The notes under the pieces: model-generated
Database searches by the model: none
What the model was told of the DNA's origin: nothing
Seen by the model: only the letters and a program-made list of their open reading frames with translations
Translations under genes and position numbers: made by a program
Part shown: positions 24,209 through 32,090 of the stretch, in pieces
Layout of the letters: every line of letters starts with the position of its first letter
Position numbering within the stretch: the first letter of the stretch is position 1
Source of the DNA: JAICYJ01 sp963737445
GTDB taxonomy: Bacteria; Actinomycetota; Thermoleophilia; Gaiellales; JAICJC01
Reading direction: 5' to 3'
Length of the DNA: 64,000 nt
Assembly (NCBI GenBank): GCA_963737445.1
Contig: CAVTSO010000009.1
Span: 598,940 to 662,939 of the forward strand

Positions 24209-27200
24209 TCGAGCTGCACGCCCACTCCTGCTACTCCTTCCTGGACGGCGCCTCCCAGCCCCAGGAGTTGGCCCTGACCGCCGCCGGCCTCGGCCACCAG
24301 ACCCTGGCGCTGACCGACCACGACAGCCTGTCCGGCTCGCTCGAGTTCGCCCATGCCGCTCACGACGCCGGCCTGCGCCCCATCACCGGCTGCGAGCTGA
24401 CCCTGGCCGGCGGCGCCCACCTCACCCTCCTGGTCGAGACCCAGGCCGGCTACCGCAACCTCTGCCGCCTGCTCACCCTCGCTCACGCCGACGACCGCCG
24501 CGCCCCCTCCGTCACCCTCGACCAGCTGGCCGTCCACGCCGACGGCCTGCACTGCCTGTCCGGCTGCGCCCGCGACGGCCTGGTCGCGCGCGAGGTCGCC
24601 GGCCGCCCCCGCCAGGCCGACGCCGCCGCCCGCCGGCTGCGCGGCATCTTCGGCCGCGACCGATTCGCGATCGAGCTGCAGCGCCCCTACTGGCGCGGCG
24701 ACGCCCGCCGCAACCGCCTGCTGGCCGAGCTCGCCGCAGAGCTGCGCCTGCGCACCGTCGCCACCGGCGACGTCCACGCCCACAACGCCCGCCGCGCCTT
24801 CCTGCAGGACACCCTGGTCGCGATCCGCCTCAACACCACGCTCGACGCCTGCGGGCGCGACCGCCGCGGCAACCGCGAGGCCGTGCTGCGCACCCCCGCC
24901 GAGATGGCCGCCCGCTTCCCCGACGACGCCGTCCGCGGCGCCCTCGAGGTGGCCGACCGCTGCCGCTTCGACCTCGCCAACGACCTCGGCTACAGCTACC
25001 CCGACTTCGTCTCCGACACCGGCGAGTCGGCCTCCCAGGCCCTGTACCGCATCTGCCGCGACCAGCTCGAACTCCGCTACGCCGGCAGCCGCGACCTGCA
25101 CGAGGCCCGCCGCCGCCTGGACGAGGAGCTGGCCCTGATCGACCACCACGGCCTGGCCGGCTTCTTCCTCCTGCACCGCGACATCCTCGAGCTGGCCCGC
25201 GACGTCGCCCTCCAGGTGCGCGGCCAAAGCGCCGCCCGCCGCCTGTTGCCTCCCGGCCGCGGCCGCGGCTCCAGCGTCGGCTCGATCGTCTGCTACCTGA
25301 TCGGCCTCTCTCACGTCGACCCGGTGTCGGCGCAGCTGTTCCTGGGCCGGTTCCTGTCGCGCGACCAGACCAGCATCCCGGACATCGACCTCGACTTCCC
25401 GCGCGACATCCGCGAGGGCCTGATCCTCGAGGTCCAGCGCCGCTACGGCGACGACCACGCCGCGCTGGTGGCCGCCTTCCCCACCTACCGGGTGCGCGGC
25501 GCCATCCGCGACCTGGGCAAAGCGCTGGCGCTGCCACAGGGCGAGGTCGAGCGGATGGCGCGCATGACCGACGGCTGGGACCACGGCGCCGAGTCGGCGC
25601 GCCTGCCGGACGGCTCCGACAGCCCCCGCTGGCGCGCCTTCCGCTTCCTGATGGACGAGATCATGGGCCTGCCCCGCCACATCAGCCAGCACTCCGGCGG
25701 CATGGTCATCTCCTCCACCCCGCTGGTCGAGCTGGTGCCGGTGCTACCGGCCGCCATGGAGGGCCGTCGCATCTGCCAGTGGGACAAGGACTCCTGCGCC
25801 GACGCCGGCTTCCTCAAGATCGACCTGCTCGGCCTGGGCATGCTGTCGGCGGTGGAGCGCTGCGTCGAGCTGATCGCCGACACCGCCGCCGAGCCCGTCG
25901 ACCTGTCCCGCATCGGCTTCGACGACCCCGCGGTCTACTCCGAGATCCAGGCCGGCGACACCGTCGGCGTGTTCCAGATCGAGAGCCGCGCCCAGATGCA
26001 GTCGATCGTGCGCACCCAGCCCGAGAACCTCGGCGACCTGACCGTCCAGGTGGCGCTGGTGCGGCCGGGCCCGATCGTGGGCAAGGCCGTCAACCCCTAC
26101 ATCAAGCGCCGCAAACTGCTGCGCGAGAACCCCGACTACCGGGTGCCCTTCGACCACCCGCTGCTCGAGGGCCCGCTGGCAGACACGCTGGGCGTGATCG
26201 TCTACCAGGACCAGGTGCTGGAGGTGGCGATCGCGCTGGCCGGCTTCACCCCCGGCGAGGCCGAGTCGCTGCGCCGGGCTATGAGCCGCAAGCGCAGCCA
26301 CGAGGCGCTGGCCGTGCACCGCGAGCGATTCTGCGACGGCGCGAAGGCACAGGGCGTCCCCCGCGAGACGGCCGCAGCCGTGTTCGAGAACGTGCTCGGC
26401 TTCTCCGGGTTCGGCTTCCCCAAGTCGCACGCCGCCGCCTTCGCGATCCTGGCCTACCAGTCGGCCTGGCTACACCTGCACCACCCCGCCGAGTTCCTCT
26501 GCTCGCTCCTGAACGAGCAGCCGATGGGCTTCTACCCGCCCGCCACGCTGCTCCGCGACGGCGAGCGGCGGGGCGTGACCGTGCTCGCGCCCGACATCAA
26601 CCGCAGCCACTCCGAGTGCGCGATAGAGCAGGGCGCCGTCCGCATCGGCCTCGGCTACATCAAGGGCGTCGGCAAGGCCGCCTCGGACGTGGTCGCCGAG
26701 CGCGACCGCGGCGGCCCCTACCGCGACGCCGGCGACCTGGTGCGGCGGGCGCCGGTCGGCCGCGACGTGCTCGCCCAGATGGTGCGGGCGGGTGCGCTCG
26801 ACCCCTTCTCCAGCGACCGCCGGCGGCTGCTGTGGGAGATCCGCCTGCACCGCGCCCCCGAGTCCGGCCAGCTGGCGCTGGCGCTGGACGCCGCCCCGGC
26901 GCCGCCGCTGCCGTCACAGTCGCAGTGGGAGCGGATGATCGCCGACCACGAGACGATGCGCCTCACCACCGGCCCCCACCCGATGGCGCTGCTGCGCCCC
27001 GCGCTCCCCGAGCACATCCGCACATCGCGCGACCTGGCCACCGACCCGCCCGGCTCCACCGTCACCATCGCCGGGATCGTGGTGGCGCGCCAGCGCCCGG
27101 GCACCGCCAAGGGCATCGTGTTCCTGCTGCTCGAGGACGAGCACGGCCTGAGCAACGCGATCGTGCCGCCCGACGTCTACAGCCGCGACCGCATCGCCGT

Positions 27201-27399
27201 GCGGGCCGAGCCGCTGCTCGAGGTGACCGGCCGCCTGGAGCGCCGCGAGGGCACGATCAACGTGCTGGCCGAGCGGATCACCGCGCTCAGCCACCAGGGC
27301 CGGGCCGAGATCGGGCCGGCCCCTGCCGAGACGCCCGACGTGGGCGAACTGCGAGCCGCGGCGCCCTATCCGAACAGCTTCGGCCGGGGACGGCGCTAG
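24205..27399 (+). CDS. dnaE2: Error-prone DNA polymerase III alpha (DnaE2)
   Basis: Translesion polymerase of 1064 residues. An N-terminal PHP domain (MIELHAHSCYSFLDGAS, LTDHDSLSG) is followed by the polymerase core: RGSSVGSIVCYLIGL, then SIPDIDLDFPRDIR with the catalytic Asp residues, GVIVYQDQVLEVA, then the tandem HhH region (IKGVGKAASDVV) and a C-terminal OB fold (STVTIAGIVVARQRPG). The length and the lack of a C-terminal clamp peptide fit DnaE2 rather than replicative DnaE1. It is translationally coupled to the DUF6504 gene under LexA control. Confidence 0.93.
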   Translation: MIELHAHSCYSFLDGASQPQELALTAAGLGHQTLALTDHDSLSGSLEFAHAAHDAGLRPITGCELTLAGGAHLTLLVETQAGYRNLCRLLTLAHADDRRAPSVTLDQLAVHADGLHCLSGCARDGLVAREVAGRPRQADAAARRLRGIFGRDRFAIELQRPYWRGDARRNRLLAELAAELRLRTVATGDVHAHNARRAFLQDTLVAIRLNTTLDACGRDRRGNREAVLRTPAEMAARFPDDAVRGALEVADRCRFDLANDLGYSYPDFVSDTGESASQALYRICRDQLELRYAGSRDLHEARRRLDEELALIDHHGLAGFFLLHRDILELARDVALQVRGQSAARRLLPPGRGRGSSVGSIVCYLIGLSHVDPVSAQLFLGRFLSRDQTSIPDIDLDFPRDIREGLILEVQRRYGDDHAALVAAFPTYRVRGAIRDLGKALALPQGEVERMARMTDGWDHGAESARLPDGSDSPRWRAFRFLMDEIMGLPRHISQHSGGMVISSTPLVELVPVLPAAMEGRRICQWDKDSCADAGFLKIDLLGLGMLSAVERCVELIADTAAEPVDLSRIGFDDPAVYSEIQAGDTVGVFQIESRAQMQSIVRTQPENLGDLTVQVALVRPGPIVGKAVNPYIKRRKLLRENPDYRVPFDHPLLEGPLADTLGVIVYQDQVLEVAIALAGFTPGEAESLRRAMSRKRSHEALAVHRERFCDGAKAQGVPRETAAAVFENVLGFSGFGFPKSHAAAFAILAYQSAWLHLHHPAEFLCSLLNEQPMGFYPPATLLRDGERRGVTVLAPDINRSHSECAIEQGAVRIGLGYIKGVGKAASDVVAERDRGGPYRDAGDLVRRAPVGRDVLAQMVRAGALDPFSSDRRRLLWEIRLHRAPESGQLALALDAAPAPPLPSQSQWERMIADHETMRLTTGPHPMALLRPALPEHIRTSRDLATDPPGSTVTIAGIVVARQRPGTAKGIVFLLLEDEHGLSNAIVPPDVYSRDRIAVRAEPLLEVTGRLERREGTINVLAERITALSHQGRAEIGPAPAETPDVGELRAAAPYPNSFGRGRR

Positions 27400-27401
27400 C
27401 G

Positions 27402-27557
27402 CTAGCGCACCGTCAGCGCTGCGCTGAAGACTGCGTAGATCACCACCAGCCAGCCGCACACCGCCCCCACCGCGCACACCAGCACGTGCTCCTGCGCCCA
27501 GCCCATGGCGCCGCGGCGTCCGTACTCGAACGTGTCCGCAGACCGCAATCCACGCAT
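27402..27557 (-). CDS. Tiny single-span membrane protein (copy 2 of a pair)
   Basis: 51 residues: a polar N-terminus with EYGRRGAMGWAQ, then one hydrophobic helix (CAVGAVCGWLVVIYAVFSAA). AAGGGG lies five bases before the ATG. It aligns with the 54-residue protein encoded just upstream through EYGxR, WAQ, WL..I..V and the preceding ribosome-binding region, so the two are probable duplicates. Function unknown. Confidence 0.6.
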   Translation of the reverse strand: MRGLRSADTFEYGRRGAMGWAQEHVLVCAVGAVCGWLVVIYAVFSAALTVR

Positions 27558-27591
27558 CTAGACCCCTTCTATCGACTCTGGCAGGCCGCCG

Positions 27592-27756
27592 CTACAGGAA
27601 CAGCCCGTACACCGTGTTCAGCACGAAGATGAAGGCCAACCAGACGACCAGCACCATGACGACCGCCGTCAGCGGGCGCTGCTGCGCCCAGTCCAGAACG
27701 GTCGCACGTCCGCCGTACTCGTCGACCTCCTCGTCGTCCAAGTCCATCCAGCGCAT
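27592..27756 (-). CDS. Tiny single-span membrane protein (copy 1 of a pair)
   Basis: 54 residues: acidic N-terminus (DLDDEEVDEYGGR), DWAQQ, then a strong hydrophobic helix (TAVVMVLVVWLAFIFVLN). AAGGGGG sits eight bases before the ATG at 27756; an in-frame start further upstream has no ribosome-binding site. The second copy follows 34 bp later in the same orientation. No family is recognised; size and topology fit a small membrane modulator. Confidence 0.6.
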   Translation of the reverse strand: MRWMDLDDEEVDEYGGRATVLDWAQQRPLTAVVMVLVVWLAFIFVLNTVYGLFL

Positions 27757-27814
27757 CAGAAGACCCCCTTCTGCTCCCCACTGTGAGCGTACAGGGTGCC
27801 CGCGCACAGGTAAC

Positions 27815-27828
27815 CCCCCGTACGGGGG
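27815..27828. promoter_or_regulatory. Perfect 14-bp G/C palindrome (possible operator)
   Basis: CCCCCGTACGGGGG, flanked TAAC/TCTG, between the comB stop and the small membrane-protein pair, just upstream of a weak TACGCT -10 for that pair. G/C-run palindromes of this form resemble operators of metal-sensing CsoR-type repressors, but no such regulator is encoded nearby. Confidence 0.35.
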
Positions 27829-27847
27829 TCTGCCGCAGGGGCGCCGC

Positions 27848-28573
27848 TCAGGCGGTGATCAGGGCCACACCGGCGTCCACGTCGGCCACCTTCGGCACGA
27901 TCTCGAGCACGCTCTCGTGCGCGCAGAACCGGACGTCGTCGTAGAGGTCGGCCGCGCGCAGGTTGCGGGCGCTCTGCGACGCGCTCAGCCCCTCGCCGCC
28001 GGTCTCGAAGCTGCGCGAGATCGCCTCGGCCGCGTGGGCCGCGTCCGACCGTTCCCACTCGGCCAGCCAGACCGCCAGCTCCTGCACGAACCGTCCGGCC
28101 GTATAGGCGTCGTCCATCGTGAACCCGCCCTTCACGCCCGCGCACTGGATCAGCACGTCGCCACTCTGCTTTCGGGCTGTCCGTGCCACCGCCGCGGCGC
28201 ACGAGGTGAGATTTGCGAGGCTGCCGATCGCCACCGTCTCGGCGTGCGCGGCCGCCGTCACGATCGCACGCGTGCCGTTCGTGGTCGTGATCACGAGCGT
28301 GTCCCCCAGCCGGTCACCGGCGAACTCGCGCGGCGAGTTGCCCAGGTCGAACCCCTCGGGCTTCACGCACTTGCGCTCGCCCGCCAGCACGGCGCCGCCG
28401 TTCACCCGCTCCGCCAGCGCCCGCGCCTGGTCGACCTCCCCGCACGCCAGCACCCGCTGATAGCCCTGCGCCAGCGCATAGGCGATGGTGGTGGTCGCGC
28501 GCAGCACGTCGATCACGATCGCCACGGAGGCGTCCTCCGGCTCTCCCGGCGTGAAGGCGACGTCGATCCTCAC
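27848..28573 (-). CDS. ComB-like 2-phosphosulfolactate phosphatase family protein
   Basis: 241 residues. VAIVIDVLRATTTIAYAL near the N-terminus, VLAGERKCVKPEGFDLGNSP, TLVITTTNGTRAI and DDAYTAGRFV are ComB family motifs. In methanogens ComB removes phosphate from phosphosulfolactate on the way to coenzyme M; many bacteria carry ComB homologs without the rest of that pathway and no ComA is present here. The GTG overlaps the ppdK stop (GTGA), so it is expressed with PEP metabolism. Confidence 0.8.
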   Translation of the reverse strand: MRIDVAFTPGEPEDASVAIVIDVLRATTTIAYALAQGYQRVLACGEVDQARALAERVNGGAVLAGERKCVKPEGFDLGNSPREFAGDRLGDTLVITTTNGTRAIVTAAAHAETVAIGSLANLTSCAAAVARTARKQSGDVLIQCAGVKGGFTMDDAYTAGRFVQELAVWLAEWERSDAAHAAEAISRSFETGGEGLSASQSARNLRAADLYDDVRFCAHESVLEIVPKVADVDAGVALITA

Positions 28574-31200
28574 ACCGTCCGCTCCCCCGCGCGCAGCGCC
28601 GCCTGTGCCGCGGCCAGCCGGGCGATCGGCACCCGGAACGGCGAGCACGACACGTAGTCCAGGCCCGCGCGGTCGCAGAACGCGATCGAATCGGGGTCGC
28701 CGCCGTGCTCGCCGCAGATGCCCAGCTTGATGTCCGGGTGGGTGCCGCGGGCGAGCCCGGCCGCGTGCTCGATCAGCCGTCCCACGCCGAGCTGGTCGAG
28801 CGTCTGGAACGGATTGCGGTCGAGCACGCCCTCCTCCAGGTAGTACGTCAGGAACTTGCCCTCCGCGTCGTCGCGCGAGAACGCCAGCGTCATCTGCGTG
28901 AGGTCGTTGGTGCCGAACGAGAAGAAGTCGGCCTGATCGGCGATCTCGTCGGCGGTGAGCGCGGCCCGCGGCACCTCGATCATGGTGCCGATGTGGATGC
29001 CCAGCCCGTTGCCGCCCTCTTGCTCGATCACATCCTCGGTCAGCGCTCGCAGCCGCCGCAGCTCCTCGGCGAAGCCGATCAGGGGGTGCATGATCTCGAC
29101 GCCCTCGGCCGAGACAGCGATCGCCGCGCGCACGATCGCGCGCACCTGCATCTCGTAGATCTCGGGGTACATCAGGCCCAGCCGGCAGCCGCGCGTGCCC
29201 AGCATCGGGTTCTGCTCGGCCAGCGACCGCACCCGGCCGGCGATCCGCTCCAGCTCGGCGATCTCGGCTTCCGGACGGTCCTCGGCGCGCCCGTGGGCAA
29301 TCTCCTCGGCCAGGTCGCCGGCGTCGGGTAGGAACTCGTGCAGCGGCGGGTCGAGCAGCCGGATCGTCACGGGCAGCCCTGCCATCGCCTCGAAGATGCC
29401 GCGGAAGTCGGCCTCCTGGAACGGCAGCAGCCGGTCGAGCTGCACGCGGCGCTGCGCCTCGTCGACTGCCATGATCATGGCTTGCACCACCGGCAGCCGC
29501 TCGTCCCCGAAGAACATGTGCTCGGTACGGCACAGGCCGATCCCCTCGGCACCCAGCTCGCGCGCCTTGGCGGCGTCGCCGGGCGTGTCGGCGTTGGCCC
29601 GCACCTGCAGCCGCCGCACCTCGTCGGCCCAGCGCGTGATCGTCTCGAAGTCCTCGTTCAGCTGTGCCGGAACCAGCGGCACCGCGCCCAGCATGACCTC
29701 ACCGGTGGCGCCGTCGATCGTGATCTGGTCGCCCTCGGACACGACCGTGCCGTCGACGCTGAACCTGCGCGCCTCGTCGTCGATCTGCAGGTGCTCCGCC
29801 CCGGCCACGCAGGGCTTCCCCATCTGACGTGCGACCACCGCTGCGTGCGACGTCATGCCGCCGCGGGCCGTCAGCACGCCCTGCGCCTGCAGCACGCCGT
29901 GGATGTCGTCCGGCGTCGTCTCCCACCGCACCAGGATCACCGGCTGCCCGGCCTTGCCGCGCTCCTCGGCCGTGTCTGCATCGAACACGACGGCCCCGAC
30001 GGCCGCGCCCGGCGAGGCGTTCAGGCCGTGCGTGAGCACCTGCCTGGGCGCGGCTGGATCGATCGCCGGGTGCAGCAGTTGGTCGAGCTGCATTGGATCC
30101 ACCCGCAGCAGCGCCGTCCGCCGGTCGATCACGCCCTCCCCCACCATGTCCCGCGCGACCCGCACGGCAGCTGCGGCGGTGCGCTTGCCGGCCCGGGTCT
30201 GCAGGATGTAGAGCGTGCCCCGCTCGACCGTGAACTCGATGTCCTGCATGTCGCCGTAGTGCTGCTCGAGCACGTCCATCTGCTCGCCCAGCCGACGGTA
30301 GGCATCGGGCATCATCGGGCCCATCTCGGCCAGCGGCTGGGGCGTGCGGATGCCTGCCACGACGTCCTCGCCCTGCGCGTTCACCAGGAACTCGCCGTAG
30401 CGCTCGCGCTCCCCGGTCGACGGGTTGCGGGTGAAACAGACGCCCGTGGCAGAGTCGTCGCCCATGTTGCCGAACACCATCTGCACGACGTTCACCGCTG
30501 TGCCCAGATCGTCGGCGATGTGGTATTCGCGGCGGTACGTGCGGGCCCGCGGCGTGTTCCACGACGCGAACACCGCATCGATCGACCGCTGTAGCTGCAC
30601 GCCCGGATCCTGTGGGAACCGCTCCCCACTGGCGTGCCGGTAGATATCGAGGAATTCCGCCACCAGCGCGCGCAGGTCGTCGGCCGACAGGTCGACGTCG
30701 GCGGCCGCACCGCGGGCCATCTTCATGTGGCCCAGGGCGTTCTCGAACAGGTGGCCCTCCACCCCCGCGACGACGTCGCCGTACATCTGTACGAACCGCC
30801 TGTAGGAGTCGTAGGCGAACCGCTCGTCGCCGCCGGCCTCGGCCAGACCCTGCACCGACTCGTCGTTGATGCCCAGGTTCAGGATCGTGTCCATCATGCC
30901 GGGCATGGAGAATGCAGCGCCCGACCGCACCGACACCAGCAGCGGATCGGTACGCGCACCCAGCCGCTTGCCGACGCGCTGTTCGAGCGCCGCCAGGTGC
31001 GCGTCCAGCTCTGCGTCGAGGCCGTCGGGGTGGCGGCCGTCGTTGGCCAGGCAGGCCAGGCAGGCCTCGGTGGTGACGGTGAACCCGCCCGGCACCGGCA
31101 ACCCGATCGAGGTCATCTCGGCCAGGTTGGCACCCTTGCCGCCGAGCAGCCGGCGCATCTCGGCCGACCCCTCCGAGAAGTCGTAGACGTAGCGGCTCAT
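28570..31200 (-). CDS. ppdK: Pyruvate, phosphate dikinase
   Basis: Interconverts pyruvate + ATP + Pi with PEP + AMP + PPi. It has 876 residues, the usual bacterial length. The N-terminal ATP-grasp part (LLGGKGANLAEMTSIGLPVP, SVRSGAAFSMPGMMDTILNLG), the swivelling phospho-His domain with GGMTSHAAVVARQMGKPCV, and the PEP-binding barrel ending GICGEHGGDPDSIAF are complete. The Thr and His of TSH are the regulatory and catalytic residues recognised by the regulatory protein encoded immediately upstream. Confidence 0.97.
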   Translation of the reverse strand: MSRYVYDFSEGSAEMRRLLGGKGANLAEMTSIGLPVPGGFTVTTEACLACLANDGRHPDGLDAELDAHLAALEQRVGKRLGARTDPLLVSVRSGAAFSMPGMMDTILNLGINDESVQGLAEAGGDERFAYDSYRRFVQMYGDVVAGVEGHLFENALGHMKMARGAAADVDLSADDLRALVAEFLDIYRHASGERFPQDPGVQLQRSIDAVFASWNTPRARTYRREYHIADDLGTAVNVVQMVFGNMGDDSATGVCFTRNPSTGERERYGEFLVNAQGEDVVAGIRTPQPLAEMGPMMPDAYRRLGEQMDVLEQHYGDMQDIEFTVERGTLYILQTRAGKRTAAAAVRVARDMVGEGVIDRRTALLRVDPMQLDQLLHPAIDPAAPRQVLTHGLNASPGAAVGAVVFDADTAEERGKAGQPVILVRWETTPDDIHGVLQAQGVLTARGGMTSHAAVVARQMGKPCVAGAEHLQIDDEARRFSVDGTVVSEGDQITIDGATGEVMLGAVPLVPAQLNEDFETITRWADEVRRLQVRANADTPGDAAKARELGAEGIGLCRTEHMFFGDERLPVVQAMIMAVDEAQRRVQLDRLLPFQEADFRGIFEAMAGLPVTIRLLDPPLHEFLPDAGDLAEEIAHGRAEDRPEAEIAELERIAGRVRSLAEQNPMLGTRGCRLGLMYPEIYEMQVRAIVRAAIAVSAEGVEIMHPLIGFAEELRRLRALTEDVIEQEGGNGLGIHIGTMIEVPRAALTADEIADQADFFSFGTNDLTQMTLAFSRDDAEGKFLTYYLEEGVLDRNPFQTLDQLGVGRLIEHAAGLARGTHPDIKLGICGEHGGDPDSIAFCDRAGLDYVSCSPFRVPIARLAAAQAALRAGERTV

Positions 31201-32039
31201 CCGCGCGAGAGCGCGCCCTCGAGTGCGGCCCGGCGCCGCTCCTCGACCAACTCCGCGCAGCGCGCGGCGGCCTCTTCGATCGCCAGCTTGGTGACGTCGA
31301 TGACCGGGCAGCCCAGCCGCTTGTGCAGGTTGGCGGTGGTCTCGAGCTCCTCGTAGATCTCGGCCAGGTCGGCGTAGCGCGCCGACGAGCCTGCGGCCAG
31401 CGCCCGCACCCGGCGGCGGCGGATCTCGGCCAGACGGTCGGCGTCGATGGTCAGCCCCACGATCTTCCAGGGATCTACGGTGAACAGCGCCGGGGGCGGA
31501 TCGATGCCCTTCACGATCGGGATGTTCGCGGCCATCAGCCCCATGTAGCCGAGGTGCATCGAGGTCGGCGTCTTGGACGTGCGCGACACCCCCACCAGCA
31601 CCACATCGGCCTGCTGCAGATCGTCGGCGCCGCGGCCGTCGTCGTGCTTGACGGCGAACTCGATGGCGGCGATCCGCCGGAAGTACTGCGCGTCCAGCGG
31701 CGCCTGGCGGCCGGGCACCTGCATCGCCTGCATGCCGGAGGCGGTCGTGATCGCGTTCAGCGCGGGGCCGAGCACGTCCAGCGCCACCAGCCGGTGCTGC
31801 CGCGAGATCTCGACCACCGCCTCGCGCAGCCCGGGATCGACCAGCGTGTAGAACACGGCGGCGCGGCGCCCGGTGGCCGCCTCAAGCGCGCGCGCCAGCT
31901 GCTCCCGCGACTTCACCCGCGCGTGGCGGTGCAGCTCGATCTCGGAGTCGCCGAACTGCGACTGGGCCGCCCGCGCCACCCGTGCCGCAGTGTCTCCGGT
32001 GGAGTCGGAGATGATGTGGATCTCGAGCGTGTCCGCCAC
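31197..32039 (-). CDS. ppsR: PPDK/PEP-synthetase regulatory protein (DUF299 kinase/pyrophosphorylase)
   Basis: Bifunctional ADP-dependent kinase and Pi-dependent pyrophosphorylase that switches PPDK off and on through its active-site Thr. It has 280 residues. IHIISDSTGDTAARVA at the N-terminus, the P-loop VLVGVSRTSKTPTSMHL, and the C-terminal GLTIDADRLAEIRRRR are family features. The GTG at 32039 has TAGAGT seven bases upstream, a leaderless promoter; its stop overlaps the ppdK start (ATGA), giving an enzyme-regulator operon with comB third. Confidence 0.94.
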   Translation of the reverse strand: MADTLEIHIISDSTGDTAARVARAAQSQFGDSEIELHRHARVKSREQLARALEAATGRRAAVFYTLVDPGLREAVVEISRQHRLVALDVLGPALNAITTASGMQAMQVPGRQAPLDAQYFRRIAAIEFAVKHDDGRGADDLQQADVVLVGVSRTSKTPTSMHLGYMGLMAANIPIVKGIDPPPALFTVDPWKIVGLTIDADRLAEIRRRRVRALAAGSSARYADLAEIYEELETTANLHKRLGCPVIDVTKLAIEEAAARCAELVEERRRAALEGALSRG

Positions 32040-32046
32040 GGCCCGG

Positions 32047-32052
32047 ACTCTA
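32047..32052 (-). promoter_or_regulatory. -10 element of a leaderless promoter (ppsR-ppdK-comB)
   Basis: TAGAGT on the minus strand, seven bases, then GTG at 32039. The divergent GlpA-like gene begins only 51 bp away and has TATACA seven bases before its GTG (32091), a weaker version of the same layout. Confidence 0.55.
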
Positions 32053-32090
32053 CCGCCCGTCGCCGTCGCGGGTGAGGTATACAAGCGCGC

